Shown here: piece by piece, positions 25,801 to 40,800 of the stretch
How the letters are laid out: every line of letters starts with the position of its first letter
How positions within the stretch are numbered: the stretch's first letter is position 1
Assembly: GCA_014338405.1 (NCBI GenBank)
Contig: JTDE01001333.1
Coordinates: forward strand, 46,588-110,587
Source: Paragonimus skrjabini miyazakii
Taxonomy: Eukaryota; Platyhelminthes; Trematoda; Plagiorchiida; Troglotrematidae
DNA: 64,000 nucleotides
Reading direction: 5' to 3'
Program-made: the position numbers and the translations under genes
Notes under the pieces: model-generated
Told to the model about the DNA's origin: nothing
Seen by the model: only the letters and a program-made list of their open reading frames with translations
Database searches by the model: none

Positions 25801-28800
25801 ACGTACGCCGCTCATGGTGCTGAAACTGTCAGATAATTCACCGTAAACCCTAACCCGAGACGATGTATGGGAGTAAAGCACCAACAGTATGTTCACATAC
25901 TTAGGCGGTACACCTCTGTGTTTAAGCGACTCTAAAAGTGTAGATCGATCCACCGAATCGAACGCACCTTTACAGTCAAGGAATATGGCCATTGTTGGCC
26001 GACGGTACACATGATTCTGCTCCAGAATTTAACGGAAGGTAAAAATGTGATTTATACATCCCCGACCAGGACGAAACCCTGCCTGTTCTGCCGTAATATT
26101 TACCTCCTGAAATGCAGTGAGTCTACGAAGTATAGTGGATGCCAGAACCCTTGAAATGACTGGGGTCAAACTAATCCCCCTATGGTTTTCACAAGAGCAC
26201 CTGATACCTGCCTTAAATATAAGAACAATTATCACGTAACTCCAGCCCGGAGGGATGGTCTCCGTCATCCACACACGTTGAAACAGCTGAGTCAAGGCCT
26301 CAATTAACACCTCCCCACCCTCTTTGAAAAGTGCCGACACTATATCATCTGGACCAGCAGCCCTATTACGTTTGAGAGCCGAGATGCAATTGCAAACCTC
26401 AGTCTCAGTGGGTGGTGCTAAATCTACCGACCAGGGCGTTACATCACAAGTTTGTGGTGGCAGCACGGTGGAAGCAGGAGGCCATCTAAATTGTGTTCCG
26501 CCTAACGTTCTAACCTTCTGGACTTATGATAGATTAGTGTGCCATCTGCCTCGCTAATAGCCTCACTGACAGACGATCGCCTGGGTCCAGTGGCACGGAT
26601 CAGCTTGAAGAGTTTGCCGGTGTTCCATGAAGCAAAGGCGGTTTACATTTCCTTAACTTTTTCCACCAATCATGCCTCAAGATCAGCCTTTAGACTACGT
26701 TTCAGTTTCCTGCGGATATCTCTTCTAGACTTATTATGTGAACTACCATGAGGAACCTTCCGTTTGGCTTCTAATAACTCTGAGATCCAATGTTTGTTAA
26801 ACCTATATACCCCTATGCCGCATGCTACAGTATCTGCTTTCTGAATAGCCTGTGAGATTTGTGTCCAACAGCTATTAGGATCTTCGGAGTGAGTATCACT
26901 AAGACAGCTTTCTAAGCTGGTTTGGTACTTATGCTTTACCGATGGTAAAGCCAGTTTCTGAACAGCCAGTTGTTGGTGTCGGTGGGGTCGTTGTCCAGCG
27001 AAAGTACGAATAAAACGACAACATACTAACGCATGATCTGTGTCCAAGTACGTGCTCCAATAATAACGACAGTCTTGAATGCAACTACGTCACCTATAGA
27101 TAACAGCTATGTGATATTTCTGAAACTAGGCCTGATTCGGAGAAGGCGGGTGCCAAGTATATCATTGACATGCACGGTGCCCAAAACTAGTGCTAGCTAA
27201 AAATGGCCTATGCTCAGCGCACAGCTGCAACAATCGTCCACCATTATCTGACCGACATGACGCTATCCCAAACCTGCCACCCAAACGATATTCGGCCTCA
27301 CCAAGGCGACCTATCTGGGCATTCATATTTCCAGCCTGAATGACTATATCAGAGCCACGTGTCCACCGAAGGAGAGAGACCAGATCCGAGTAAAATTCGT
27401 CTTTGACTCCGACATCAATACAGTCAATAGGAGCGTGAGCAGACACAATGAATACATTTCTGAAAGTCTTGCGTCTAGAGCTGGCCTAAACGGAACCTGC
27501 CAAGCGGACGGCAGAAAGTCTACTATTAACAAGGATCCAATTCATCAATACGGTTGCAGCCATCGTGCTGAGGACTACACCTACTCCAGCCTGACCTGTA
27601 ACGGCGGCTATGAAGTCATCCGAAGTGTATAACCAGAATCGGGTAGACAATGTGGGTGCCGTTAGTTCTATATGCTGACTACTATCCTGGATTCTAGTCT
27701 CCAAGATAGAGCATACATCGACATGCAATGAGTCTCTCATTCGTGCAACAGCGACCTGTTGACCTATCTGTTTTAGCCTGTGAACGTTGAAAGCACTTAT
27801 ATTAATTCGCATTCTCGGTGTTAGCAAGAGACTATGTTGCAAGGTACGGAATTTACCGGCTCAGTGTTACCACAGTTTGCTACATCTCTTGTGGGACCTG
27901 TAGACCAGTTATCAGAAATGGAGGTCGCGGGGGGCCTAAGATCTAAATTGCATTGGACCGTTGGGGTGCAGCAGTAGCATGTTTCCGCCTATCCACCTTG
28001 CTGTATGCATCAGATAGGGCGACCCGGTTTATAGTGCGAGACGGCCGATACAGTATGTGAATTACTTATGTTGGAATTATTCATGTTTGTGTGTGGGCTG
28101 AGATACTGCCAGGTCGTTCATACCTTAACAGGAGAACGATTAGGGTTTTCAACCAAAGCCTTTGGCTCGAAAGCCTATATCTCAAGGCAGTATATCTGGC
28201 AGTGTACCAGAACTGGTACATTTTTCGGAAAAAGATGTCAACTTTCTTCCAACCCCCAACCTGGAGACTGGTTTGTCAGGCCTCTACCTATTGGCCTGCC
28301 TGGCATGAGTGTCGGTGTGGTGGCCACACCGTCCAGTTTAGCCCAATTGGTAATCGAGATGCGCAAACCGTCATACTATGTCAAAGTCCAGTCTCGTTGT
28401 GACGTATGCGGTTAGTTGGAACACTTACCCAGCACATGACAGTCGTCTTCAGCTCGACCGACGTAACATTTATACTTGACTGAGAACTCAACAGTGAGAC
28501 AACCCTTTTGGATGTATTTATCCGACATCAAGCTGATGGGTTTACACGACCGAATTCTTGGACGATTAGTATATACATTTCAGCACTTTTGTCCCACTAT
28601 CACAAAGCAGTGTATCATGTACTCAATTAACAGTCGTGCAAATATATACACAAATGCGATTTCTGATTAATTACCACCGCTTTCTTTTATCTTGCATACT
28701 AGTTCCCTAGATTGTTTTGTAGCCGACAGCTTACGGCGTCGTCAGGAGAAAAATGACGTTTCGCCAACGCAAAACGAATAGTGTGTATTTTGTTACCATT

Positions 28801-31800
28801 CAAGTGGAATATGCCCATCGACACAATAATCTCTTTACAACTTTCTATTTTGGTAAACTACCTACCTCTTTTAGTCTCGTTCTGGCGTTATTCCCGCGGT
28901 CAAATGAGGAAGTGCTTGTTTTTCTCGATTCCTTCTGTGTATGCATTTATTTGTTCCTGTGGATCTAGTTAGTTGGACCGTTGAATCGAACTCTTTGTTA
29001 ACGTGTCCGGACCAAGAATGAAGTTAGTTGGTACAGTTACAGCACCTCTTGTTGATTACAATCGTTTTATCGATCCAGTCACTTTATTTCATGTGGTTTG
29101 CCGAGTCAAGTGTACTAAGTAGAAAACTGTGTCTCACATTTGTTCATCCAGAAACGGTTTGTACAATCACCATGGTTGTCTATCACACCCACTCCATAGA
29201 CATTCAAAGTTCGACGATTCCATTTGTATCATTACTATATCGTACTTGTGTAACCGCGTTAATTTTGTTCGTAACTATGATATGTTTTATATCCTAAGTA
29301 TACTCATTACTTGTTTTCGTTCAATTCATGTGAACATTTATATGCAAGTGAACGGTTACACTTGATCGTAGCTATTCGACTGATCCTCATCTGGAGTATG
29401 TATTGGATTTAAGGTTTGCTCTTGTTGACGCTCGTCGATAATACACATCCTTACAACGACCGTTATTTGAACCCCGACTATGTATTTGACCTGATGATAA
29501 CCGAAGATTAGTTTGTTACCTACACTATTTCTTACTGACTAAACATTCATTTGTAAATATCAATATTTCAACTTTGTTGTGGTCTTTGAAGTCACGTACA
29601 CTTCACGGGATGTCTGTCTGTTCGAATGTGATCGGATCCATTGTGACGTGGTTCGATGTAGATGCATTTTCAGTATTTGATCTACCTATTTCTTGCTTAT
29701 CTTCACTAACTAACTGTCTTTCGCCGATCCTAAAATCAGTTCGGTTTATTGTCATACTAGGGGTCAGTGTCCCATACCTATGGGACACAAACATTTCTCT
29801 AATCCCCTTTGCTGTCTGTCTGCTCTCTTGTTGCCTTCTTCACATAAACCCATTAATTCCGGTATTTGAGTCAGGGATTCCATAAATTATGCGATAAATC
29901 CTACTGTTTTCTATATCATCTCACATGGTGTATGGATTCTCCAAAAAGGAGTGAAGTTATTCATGCATGTGCTTGTATAGGATACAATCACTGGCGGTGT
30001 GTAATGTACTTCATAAACTAGCTGATTTCCCATGTAAGCACAAAAAAGCGGTTCACATATTTTGCTACCTCCCCTGTAACAGTTACTATTCGCACTGATA
30101 CTACCATTTCGTTAACCACGTTGATCACAGCTAGCTGTTTTGTTCGGGTTAGCACCCCCAATGCTAGTTTGTTCTTTCCGACTTTTGAATCGCCTTTGAC
30201 CACTATACGGTAACTGTAACTTACACGAATTCATCGATGTTCAATCACAATTATTTTCAGTTTCTGTCTGTTGTTTGCCAAACATATTGGACTCCATCCA
30301 TCATTTCCGCTTCTCACGAACGCTTGTACATTGTTTCCTTTAAGTTTCATTGAATTAACCGGATGTTAGACTCGTGTGAAAGGATCTGCTATAACGTGTG
30401 GTCGAGTTCACTAACACAGTCAGAATATTTCGGTCAGGACGTAAAAGCCCAATATGCGCATTTACAAAACATACTGCGCTCATCAGGTCATGCAGCGTCG
30501 TTCCCAAATCAGTTTATTGTGACTTATTGACCATAGTGTGTATGTTTAAATTTCACTTTCTCGTAGCGTCTAGTACCATCATGGTCGATAATTTTCTATA
30601 TTCATTGTTAACACCAAACCTGGTGACACTTTTGGAAGAATTCGCGTATTTCTTAATATCACCGAATTCTACTGTACAGGAAAGAGTAATTAAAGAACAA
30701 TGTAACTTGTAAATATCTCTGAGTTTTCCGTAAATTTGGAAGTAACGTTTAGACTGTTGGAAACAACTAATATGTTTATTCAGCATTTTCTTATATCTTC
30801 TGTTTTTCTAATGATTTGGGCCAACCTTGAAGTTATAGGTTTATTTATTGTTACAAGAGGGAGAATAACGTTCGCTTGTGCGTACCCACTACTCTGTTGG
30901 TCGGGAACGGCTGATGGATTTAGAGTTCAAGTGAATGGACGTGTGATTCTGTGAGCAATGAACATTGAAATGCCGAATGAACTTTCTTCCAGATATGCAC
31001 CTTCAGTAGCCTGGTCGAGATAGGCTAGAAGAGTGGTTAGAAAACTTGTAGTGAGCGCGTCTCTCAACTTTGTGCTGATTGAGTAGGACTTTAAACGTCT
31101 CAACTGTTTCGGCAGATTTACGATTCTTGAATACCCCTTGCAGAGGCCATGCTGTTGCCTAGTAATGAGTCTGAAATCTACTACCTTTGTTTTGTGAGAG
31201 TCACGTAGTAAAGTTTTCATTAGATAGAGACCATTGAAAACAGCGCTGTTGGTGGATAGTTCGCTTGGTCTCCATCCACCTTTAAAGATAAATGCCACTT
31301 CGTTCTGTTTCCCGACCTTCATTTGACGGCCAGTTGACAGAGAACGTTTAAAAGTTCTGATTGCGATTCTTTTACTTCGGTGGTACGGCTTTTCAGGAGG
31401 GCTAAGCGTAACAAATCTGAGTCAAATGACTTGTGGGCTAGTGTGTTCTACGATTCTGACTATTGGCACTAAAATGTGAGATAATTCTCTTCATTCGCCC
31501 TCTGTGTGTTCAAAAGTTGTTCGTGATTTGCAGTCATGCACAGTCACGTGTTGTTTGCCAACAGTGTTGGCCTCCTCTACATCTGTAGTGGTAAATCTAC
31601 CACATGCACGAAGTTACGAGGTGCCAGTGTTACTCCTTGTGTATGTTGCGACTCTTCTGTGGGACTGCTTAGGAATAATCTTCAACTCTGGTGCACGACT
31701 GTGGTAATAGCAAAACCGATTATCTCCCGTGACAGCCGTAGTGCGATTTTGCCACGTAACATACTCAGCAAACGCAAGCTGAAGTTAATCTAGTTGATAC

Positions 31801-34800
31801 CCATTCCATACTAAGCGTTTCAGTGTATTCACACGTTATTTTAGTGTACCAAATGTTTGATACATACAGTGCACACGATATTATCGAAGATGCTGCCAAA
31901 TTTGTCATTTTATTTGCATAGGTACTTCGCTTCGGATGCTTCGTGTTTCAAAACAGGAGAAATTCCATTATACCGAGGTTGTTAGATATTAGCCATAGTT
32001 AATCCTAGTTTTTCACTACTGGCATTTGACTTGTCGGATAAGAAAAAGTTCCATTGGAATTTTGTTAATTGTTTACGAAGGATGAGCGTATACGAGGCAC
32101 TACATGATCCACTGTCTTGCTCCGTTCAGGTTTATGACAGTTTTTTTGTTGTTGAATGACTGACAGTTTATGGAGCACCGCTTTGTTGGTTTTTTTTAAT
32201 GGTTGTGAGCAAATACGAAATGCTACGTGCTGATTTGTTCCATTTTGTTACCACTAATTTTAGTTCTGCCATAGATTTCAACACTGACAGTTGCCAAACA
32301 TTGATACCAAATGGTCTTCCCATGGTCTAAGTCATTCGACGTCCAATAGAAAAGCTGGCGGTCAGTAATTATTGAAAGCCAATTTTTTCGTGTTTTTTTT
32401 TCGTTTGCTTTGTGCTGGTCTCTTAAAAAGTTCGTTCAGTTATTCTTTGCTTTGTATCATTCCAAAAAACGCAATGTTTTTTCTAAGGTTTCTCGCGGTT
32501 CACTTTTGATAATTTGACCTGTCTTTTAGAAGTTTATCACAGTTTTCTAATAATAGTGCATGCACTATGATAATCTTACTTTGAAGCTATCTTTGTTCTG
32601 CTCCCAAAATGTCTTTATGGAACAGTTTCATTCTTCTCTGTCGCTCACATCACCCATATATTTCAACTCGATGATCCAGATACATTTCTGCGTACAGTAT
32701 TGTCGGTGTGTATTTGTGCGTTATTATGATCTCTTGAATGTCTAATCAGTTCTCTTACCTAGCATCTCATGCGCGTTATAACAGATAATAGTTGTAAACA
32801 TATTATTACACTCAGTTTATTTATTTAAGTTTTTAAAGTTACTAAATTGAACGTTTATCATTTGAAAACTTTTCTTGTGTATATTAAGTCTACATTTTCA
32901 GCTAAAACGTAGTGCAAATTGTGAAATTAAAATCGCTGAATGTTAAGTCGTAAATCCAGATACTACTCCTTTCTATCCCCAACTTCTTTTTTGTTCTTTG
33001 CCACAGACTAAATATAGTAAATGTTGTCGCGTACAGGTCTACCAAATCGAGAGGAACAAAGGTATGAACGGCATTTAGCGATCTCAGTTTATTGAAAAAA
33101 CAACATTATTTTTACAGAGGAACAACAGTATTTGTGATTGCTGTTGGGCGACAAGTTTTCTAGCGTTTCGACTGGTCCGTTCACTGCTACGTTCCACGAC
33201 CTTCTGCCGAGCAACTCGGTTGTTTAAGTCCGACACACGCATTCAAACAAATTGTTTCAATCTCCACCTGTTGCGAACATATCCGGTGCAGCTGCCTATT
33301 CTAGTTCTGCATTGGTTGATGCTGATCGACCGCAGTTTGGTTCATAGCAGCTTGTGCCTGGGTTCTGATTGGCTGAGCTCTCTCCAGTCAGGAAACCGCT
33401 CCAGTCAAATCTCATTACAAATGCCAGAAATTTGCAGATGTAAAACATGAATGCGAAATATACTTGCCTTGGTCTGTATAACTTCCACGGATGTTTGGTG
33501 CAACACCAAGGTCCGTATTTTATGAACTTTTATTGTGTGTAATCATTGCCGGCATTGTTCTTTTCTCTGCAGGTCAACATCGATGCCTGTCGAGCACTGG
33601 TCGCATTACTTGATCGGGACGGAACAGGGCGCTTGTCTGAATCGGATTTTCGACGTGTTTGGGAGATTTTGCGCTGTTGGTCTCGTTTGTTTGCCAGTTT
33701 CGATCCACAAAGAACCGGCTATGTCACCAGCCTGGACTTCCGGATTATCATCGAACAAGCAGGTTGGTTGGTTTCAGTGAATGCTGATTCTTTCTGTCAT
33801 CCTCTTCGTTCGTTGTATTTTCAGTTATTCCTGCGTTCTCTTATTAATTTACTCTTTTTTGTCCATCACATCACAAAATTTAAGCAATGCATGCCCTTTT
33901 TCCCTTGAAGTCGCAGGTGGTTACACATACAGCTGTTCCCCTACAGCAAACACTCTTAAAGAAGTCAGTGTTACAAACAGCTGTCCTCATCAATTCCCAT
34001 CAGGCTCTTACAATCACATAGAGTGTGTGCGAGTTATATATGAAAGTTATAACAAATCGAATAGTTCATTAGGTATGACAGAAGTGGTGTGGATCACAGT
34101 CTACTGAGGGATCGTGAGAGTGTTAATGAATGCGATAGGATGTCACACGTGCCTGACATGCTTTTTAATGAGGTTTTTAATGGGTTTACTGTAATTTTCA
34201 CATATAACTCGCACTTATCCGACGTAATCGTAATAGCTTAGTGAGAATTACTGAAAACAACCGTTTGAAAAATTGACTTCTTATGAATTCTACAGGATTC
34301 TGGAGAGGACTCCCAGGGAACACGAAAACGGGTTGCTTTTGATTAGTTGTTTTTGTGTAAAAGGCTCTGCAGCGACCACTCACACTGTGGAGCAGGACTT
34401 GTTGGTGCTAGTCTGTAGTCTTACGCCGAAATATGTGGTGGAGTTGAGGTCACTTGTCATCATCATCATCATCATAGACAACAATACATCAGCGGTTCAC
34501 ACTGATGCTTAACTGCCACACAACCACGAAGAAGAAAAAGCAAACCCTGTATAGGAAGAGAGAAGGAAAAAAGAACGGGAGGAGATTTAACTACTAAACA
34601 TTGCTACGTCTATATTCAAACATACAACATCAAGGCGCGTACACCTTGCAAACAAACAACCGAGCTGTAAGTGGAAGTAAGTCGTCATCACTGCTCCGCG
34701 TCATTAAGTGTACTCACTTCACAGACAACTCGGACAAACAACGACAACATTCACGCCACTGAGGTCGGTTAGCCACCATCTTACCTAACGTTTAGACGCT

Positions 34801-37800
34801 AGTTGAAGATATTCTTTTTGTGATGTATCCAGTTCCTGTGAACATGTCTCAATGATTGTCATTACTCTCTTGATCCAAAACGTTGGTGGACGGTATCTGC
34901 ACTGACATTGTAATTCTCCAGTTTTATGAAATTGACTGTAATGTAGCATATTTTTAGACCACTCGGTCGCACATGTGCGACATTCACCGAATCAGTTCGT
35001 TTAGCTGCCATCTTTCTTTTACTAACGTTCTGTTTAAGCCAAATTGGTGCTTGCCCGCTAGACCGATACGGTGTAAACCCTCACTAGCGTCGTGCACTGT
35101 GTGGTCACCGCTGCCTAACTGTTGCACAACCTTGAGAAGAAGAACAGATCTCGGTCCACAGTATAAAGGAGGAAAGGAGCCCGAATTTAAATCTTGAAAC
35201 TTGTATGCCTAAACTTAAATCGGGCTGTGATTAAGTGTAAGAACGGATGATATCCGTGAGGTAACTTTCTTGCCACTCTCACTGTTCCGTTCTAACTGTT
35301 AGCATTACTTTACGGATCAGTCAGTGAAATAGCAATATTTGTAGCACTGATCACTCAGATTCCATATATCAAGAACTTCGTTCTGACAGGAGAACATGGA
35401 TCACCGTTCCTTATTTACTAACGGTTGCTTTCACTTCTCTTTGGGAAGTCGTCTGTTGATTGCCTCGTACCTTGCTGTAGTAATTTGAGGATTCTCCTGA
35501 GGGTACATTGTCAAGGTTCTTAACGCATGGCCTAAGCGTTGAAATCGGTGGAATTGACAGTACAGTTCGTATTTCCGAGGCTAGAACAGTGTTCCACGAA
35601 TTGTCATGAGTTACTTCGAAAAATGTCCCATTTGTACTTAAAAATCAAATGGAACTACAGCGTAAGCAATTGATGTAATCATCGAGTTGTAATCTAATGC
35701 GTTCGAAAAACGTGCAGTCGTCTTCAGAAACTTAGTGTCTTTTTGATTGTATCTTCTGCGCGAGGGCGTAGTCGTCATGAGACCTCGACTTCTTTTCGTT
35801 GCGTCCTCGGAGTTTTATTAGTCTATTACCCCCAAGTGAAACAGTTCTCTGTGTCCTCTGGCCTGATGAGTTTCTGCAAGACAATCATTATTTTATCTCC
35901 TTGCAGATCAGGTTTTTGAGCCAGGAGCTTCAAGCTCGATCTCCCAAGCCAGCTCTTTTCGCGGAGTAGGCTGTTGGGACGTATCCAAAGTTATTGTTCT
36001 CACATTTTCTTTTTCACTTCCAATTTTCATTTCTTCAGACTAAAAAGCTGGTAAATTTTAACGCTGTCAGTTTGCACGCCCTCCAACAACTCCTCATATA
36101 GCCGTCCTGACAAGCATTCTTTGTTGCCTGACACTAGATGTGTCATAACTACACAACGCGCATTTTTGATGTTAGTATTGTCACTCATTTGAATTCGTCA
36201 ATGTATGACGTAAATCAGAGCTTCTTTTCCAGCGTCTCTATGGAAAGAGAGGCCAAACTTTTGGGTCAAGATGGAGCGAGATTGTACGGAGTCACTAGGC
36301 AGAGTAGGGCCTATTCGATTGAATTTTGATAAATGGTCGCCTTTGACCAATTCTACTTCGATCAGTCTTTGTAAGCGGCCCAAGAAGTCATGTTACTTGT
36401 CATATCTGCTTCAACAGACCGCAGTGCAAATTGTGATGGGTGTTTTCTGTAATGTCCTCTTTCTGTTTGGACAGACTAAACCGTCGATTCTCATTGTGGT
36501 TGCTGATGTTATGAGCGCACAACTTGGTCTTCTTACTCCGAAAGAAAAGAGGCCGGGTGGTATATTCATCGCTTAGACGCGACATACTGACGGTTGTACG
36601 TTACTCATGGACTGTATATCATCATCATCATCATCATCATCATCATTATCATCATCATCATCATAACAGCCATGAGCCTGACCAAAAGGTACTGTGGCTC
36701 GGGCTGCCGAATGGGCTAAAGAAATTTAAAGGATAATTTCTATAAGAGAAATACTGTCTTCCCCCGTTTTCGTTCGCACTGACCGTTGGCAACGTGTTAT
36801 GGTGAGAATTCATGCAAAAACGGAATCTACGGATTCTTACAGCAACTTAACAAATTGACTGACTACTTTGAAGATTACTACAATTGACATGAGTTAGCCT
36901 ATTCATTTATGTACTCCTGAGATGGTGAGTCTTGTTACGAAATTCCCGACGATTGTCCGTCGAGAATCCTTCTCAGTTCGGATTGTTGAAACAAAAAGGT
37001 TTCATGGCAGGATATTTTCTCTCCGCCCCTCCAGGAGTTGGTGTCGGACGGTTAATGTTTAAACCGACCACATCCCTTCTTTCCGTATACTAGATTGGAG
37101 CGATATCTCTTGGTGGGTGCTTGTCAGTAGCCATTCCCATTTGTCTTATATTCGATGGGGTTGGCAGTTTGTTTTATATCAACTGCGTTCACGGGAAATG
37201 TTCAACAATTCACTCTGTCGCTACAGTTTTACAAGATAAAGTGACATTAATTTGTGGCCAGTGGTCAAAATTCATCAGAAGCATTGTAATGGTTTTGTAG
37301 TTATTACCAATATTTCGGTTCACATTTTTTAGACCTCAACCATACACCTGATTACAGGGAAGATGGTTGTTGAACCTTGTATTTAACCTAAACACGTTAA
37401 TAGGTTCAACCACTTGTGACTGCCACCTAGATACTGCTTGTATAATCTTATGTTGTAAAATTTCAAAATCATCTATGGTCTTGTGGCATACTGAATCTCT
37501 TTTTAGTAAGTAATGTTAACGTCTACAGTGATCTGCGGACTCCGCCGATTCTCAACTAAACATCACAAATAGCTTACAAATGCGCTATTAGTCACAAACT
37601 TCTGCTCACATAGTTTTAGTAGTAATACATGTGATCCCAGTTTACTGTGTACGTTTACCTGACAGCTGGCAACAACCACGAAACCGTTTGCGTGCTCCGA
37701 GTGAATTTTAACCATGAAAACACCTACTCACTATACCACTTTGCCTTCTGATATCGATCCCATCTTCAGTACATCATGCTACAACCACAGTGGTGTTAAT

Positions 37801-40800
37801 TTTGTCTCTGTCGCGTGCAAGTTACGTATGTCTCATGATGCGGCAATTTCTGAAACACAGACCGGGCCAGACACGGCAGGAGCAAGCTGGCTTACGACGT
37901 GTTCGTCGTGTATCGATCACATCTTCGCCTTGTAACTAGAGCCTTGGTATTCATTTTCTCAGCCAACGGTCGTGGCACAAGGGTTGTTTTTGATTCGGCT
38001 GCACGAAGTGGTCTTTGCGGAAGAGTCACAGTGAAAAATGTCAACTTACTGAGCTCGTTATTTCTCCACCCCTAGTACGAAGTACGCACTTATGGGCAGC
38101 TATCTCTGTCGTTCCTCATTGCATGTGATATTCGATGAGGAATCCTATATTCTCCTTCTCGGCTACGTTATGAATGACACTGTAAAAGAAATACGCGAAG
38201 GTCGGTGTGACTTCAGAGTACAGCTTTTACCAGCTAGTTAGCTGACTCAGAAGACATTGCTCTACCTACTTATTCCGTGGGCTATATGCAGAGTATGTTG
38301 AAGCGGTTCAATGATGTGAATGTTCTCTGTTATGTGCGATTACTATTTTTAAAGCATAGGGTTACCGGGTTGGCTTGGCTTTGATTCGATGTTTGTTGTT
38401 GCTGGCACGTCGTTTGAGACCGTATCTGGCTTCGCTTATTCATGAGTCATGCTACTGCCTTACATTGTTCTGATAAGGTCGTGCATCCCCTAATTTTTGT
38501 TGTTTGTGTTGTCTTGATGATATCCGATTGTCCATGAAAGGTGGTACGAATTCAGCCTTTTTTCAAGTCTGTGGCATGATCCTTTTATTTGAAAGATGCA
38601 CATATGCTTGCAGTATTCAATCAACATTGTTTCCATAACTCATTCTACTAAACAGACGAATTATGTGGGTAAATTGGCAGTCCACCGTCATGTACTTGGG
38701 AAATGCGCAAGTGCATATTACTGACTGGACACAGTAAGTTGAAGGGGTCCCGTTTTTGATTTTGTAGCACAGTGCCTTCTGCATCGCGCCTGGTTCACCA
38801 CAGTCACTGACAGTTGGAAAAAATCGCAAGGTTGCCGTGCAATGATGTGGTGGGTTGTGAAAGCTGTTCACGTGAAGCGAGTTCCCATATGCTACCCAGT
38901 TATTAAGGCGTGTTTGACTGTCTGTACCGCTAGTTGGAAAGGATGTTTATGTAAAAGCAGTGTATCACAGTCAGTGGTGGTCCTACATTCATGGGATTGC
39001 TATCCCTTTGTTTTGCTTTCTGATTTGTTTATTTAGTTCGTTGATTTGTACTTGTTAATACTTTTCCCGGACTGTGGTTAGGCCCCCTCCCCTTCCTTTT
39101 TTTCTTCTCTCTTCCTATACAGGGTTTGCTTTTTCTTCTTCGTGGTTGTGTGGCAGTTAAGCATCAGTGTGAACCACTGATGTATTGCTGTCTATGATGA
39201 TGATAATGATGAGTACCAACAGCAGCCAGAGCAGTTGTTTACTTAGTACGACTTTACGTGGAGTATATGTGCGTGTGTGTGAGGTTAGAAACGTAGCCGC
39301 CGAGATTTGGGCATATGTAGCGTCTCGAGGTCTTTGCTCATCGATGTTTGCATTCATTTGCACTTATCAGTTGACACCATTGACCAAGCGACCGAAGGTT
39401 AACAAGCTGGATTTGGCTGAGCGTATCCTTCAAACTCACCTGCCCAAATTGTCGTAATGTACGGTTTGTAATAAACAGTTACCAACTTACTGATAACTAT
39501 CTTCATTTCTCTGTACTAAGTTGCCGTTTATTCGCTTCACACTGTGAATTAGTCGACTACGACATCAGCATACAGTGAACGGCGTGACAGACCGTTAGGT
39601 AGCGTTCTCAGTGTATGACACAGTTATCCCCAGAAGGTGGACAAATGAACTCGCTTGCCCTTCGGTCTGCAATTCCCCAGTCACATTGCCGTTTTATCGT
39701 TAATGCTCGTCGATTTGTGCTTGCTGAATAATAAATAGAAAAATAGAAGTGAATGAACAAACAATAGCAATACGAGTAATTGCAATCACCAGCGTTTTGG
39801 TGGGGATACTAACAGCAGTACTCATAATTGTTTGCTGACAAACAGTATGAGATTAATTGGTTGTTACAACTTGTATCTCAGTCACAATCGATCGCAGCTT
39901 TTGCATTGCTCCAAACTTTTCAACCGCTCCACTTCGAATAGGGACACTAGACCTGAGTTTTGCTCTTGTTGCAGCCCGTCATCTACGATCGTTTGTGCAT
40001 GATTTCCAGTCCATATTAATCGAGCTCTCTTTCCGTTGATCACTATTCAAACAACTTTGATGATGTTCGCGATAACTACCAGAATTGTACCGGTGATCCA
40101 TTCAGTAGCTTCAAAATTTGCAACAATATGTTCGACTGGTGTGTTGTAGTACCTTTTATCTGCTATGTACATGTACATTTATACACATGTGGAGTTTGGA
40201 CAATGTATTGCAGTACTTGAGCGTATGGGCTGTTCCTTTTGATTTCATCATACAAAAATGTCTCTGTTAGTTTTTTTCGAACTTCCTTTGGGTCACCATA
40301 TTATAGGAAAAAATACTTCTGCATTGTTTGGTTTGAACCAACTACCTTAGTATTCCAAATATCATGATCTCTACAACTGCCTGCTTACATTGGTTCGATT
40401 TCGTCGTCGTCACCCATTCCTGCTGACTTACGTTGTCAATAAATTTGTGTGTACGTTGTGAATCTGCCAGTATTTATGATATCGTGTTTCTGTGTTCTCA
40501 TTCGTTACATGTTGTCTTCTTGGGCTTTTTTGTCTTATTTAGGCTACACCCTTCCCCATTCGTTACTCTCACGTCTTGTTCATCGATTTGTGGATGTGGA
40601 TTGGCGTCTGGACTACGCTAAATTCATTAATGCGATGGCATTAATTACAAAAACCATAGGCAAGTTTCGTTTGTCATTGTCTACTGGGTTGGTATCATCC
40701 CTCTATCACTTTTACTTTCAAGATCATTCAGTCACCGTTTTATATTAATTTCCGGTCACAACTTTTTAATCCATGCTTATCACCGAGACGGTACCACAAT

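Larger units (their letters stand above)
25226..28040 (-). mobile_element. RTE-type LINE, nearly full length but decayed, 3'-truncated
   Basis: Read on the minus strand from about 28040: a 5' leader, an endonuclease domain (ISAFNVHRLKQIGQQ, VDVCSILETRIQDSS, AGNMNAQIGRLGE), a linker with TDHALVCCRF, then reverse transcriptase (SALKRNRAAGPDDIVSALFK, NHRGISLTPVISRVLA, AGFRPGRGC, AIFLDCKGAFDSVDR, GVRQGCPVSP). The catalytic box reads YTND instead of Y-A-D-D. Several frameshifts and stops interrupt it. It continues past the N gap into the block seen at 2814-2970 and stops matching at about 25226, so the 3' UTR and TGA tail are absent. It is the same family as the copies at 1-478 and 2722-3745. Confidence 0.88.
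21286..33572 (+). other. Calpain intron 5 (12.3 kb) including the assembly gap
   Basis: It contains an RTE 3' tail, a tRNA-like repeat, a long minus-strand RTE element with the gap, a SINE piece and a possible R2-like fragment. Other reading frames (for example 23119-23475 minus, 118 codons) have no recognised match. Confidence 0.7.
33763..40542 (+). other. Calpain intron 6 (6.8 kb)
   Basis: It contains two RTE 3' pieces, an ATC microsatellite and a SINE piece. Otherwise no coding or RNA feature is recognised. Confidence 0.65.

Noticed and set aside
36524..36736. Open frame with a long histidine run
   Set aside because: The histidines come from the ATC microsatellite; there is no start context or splice support.
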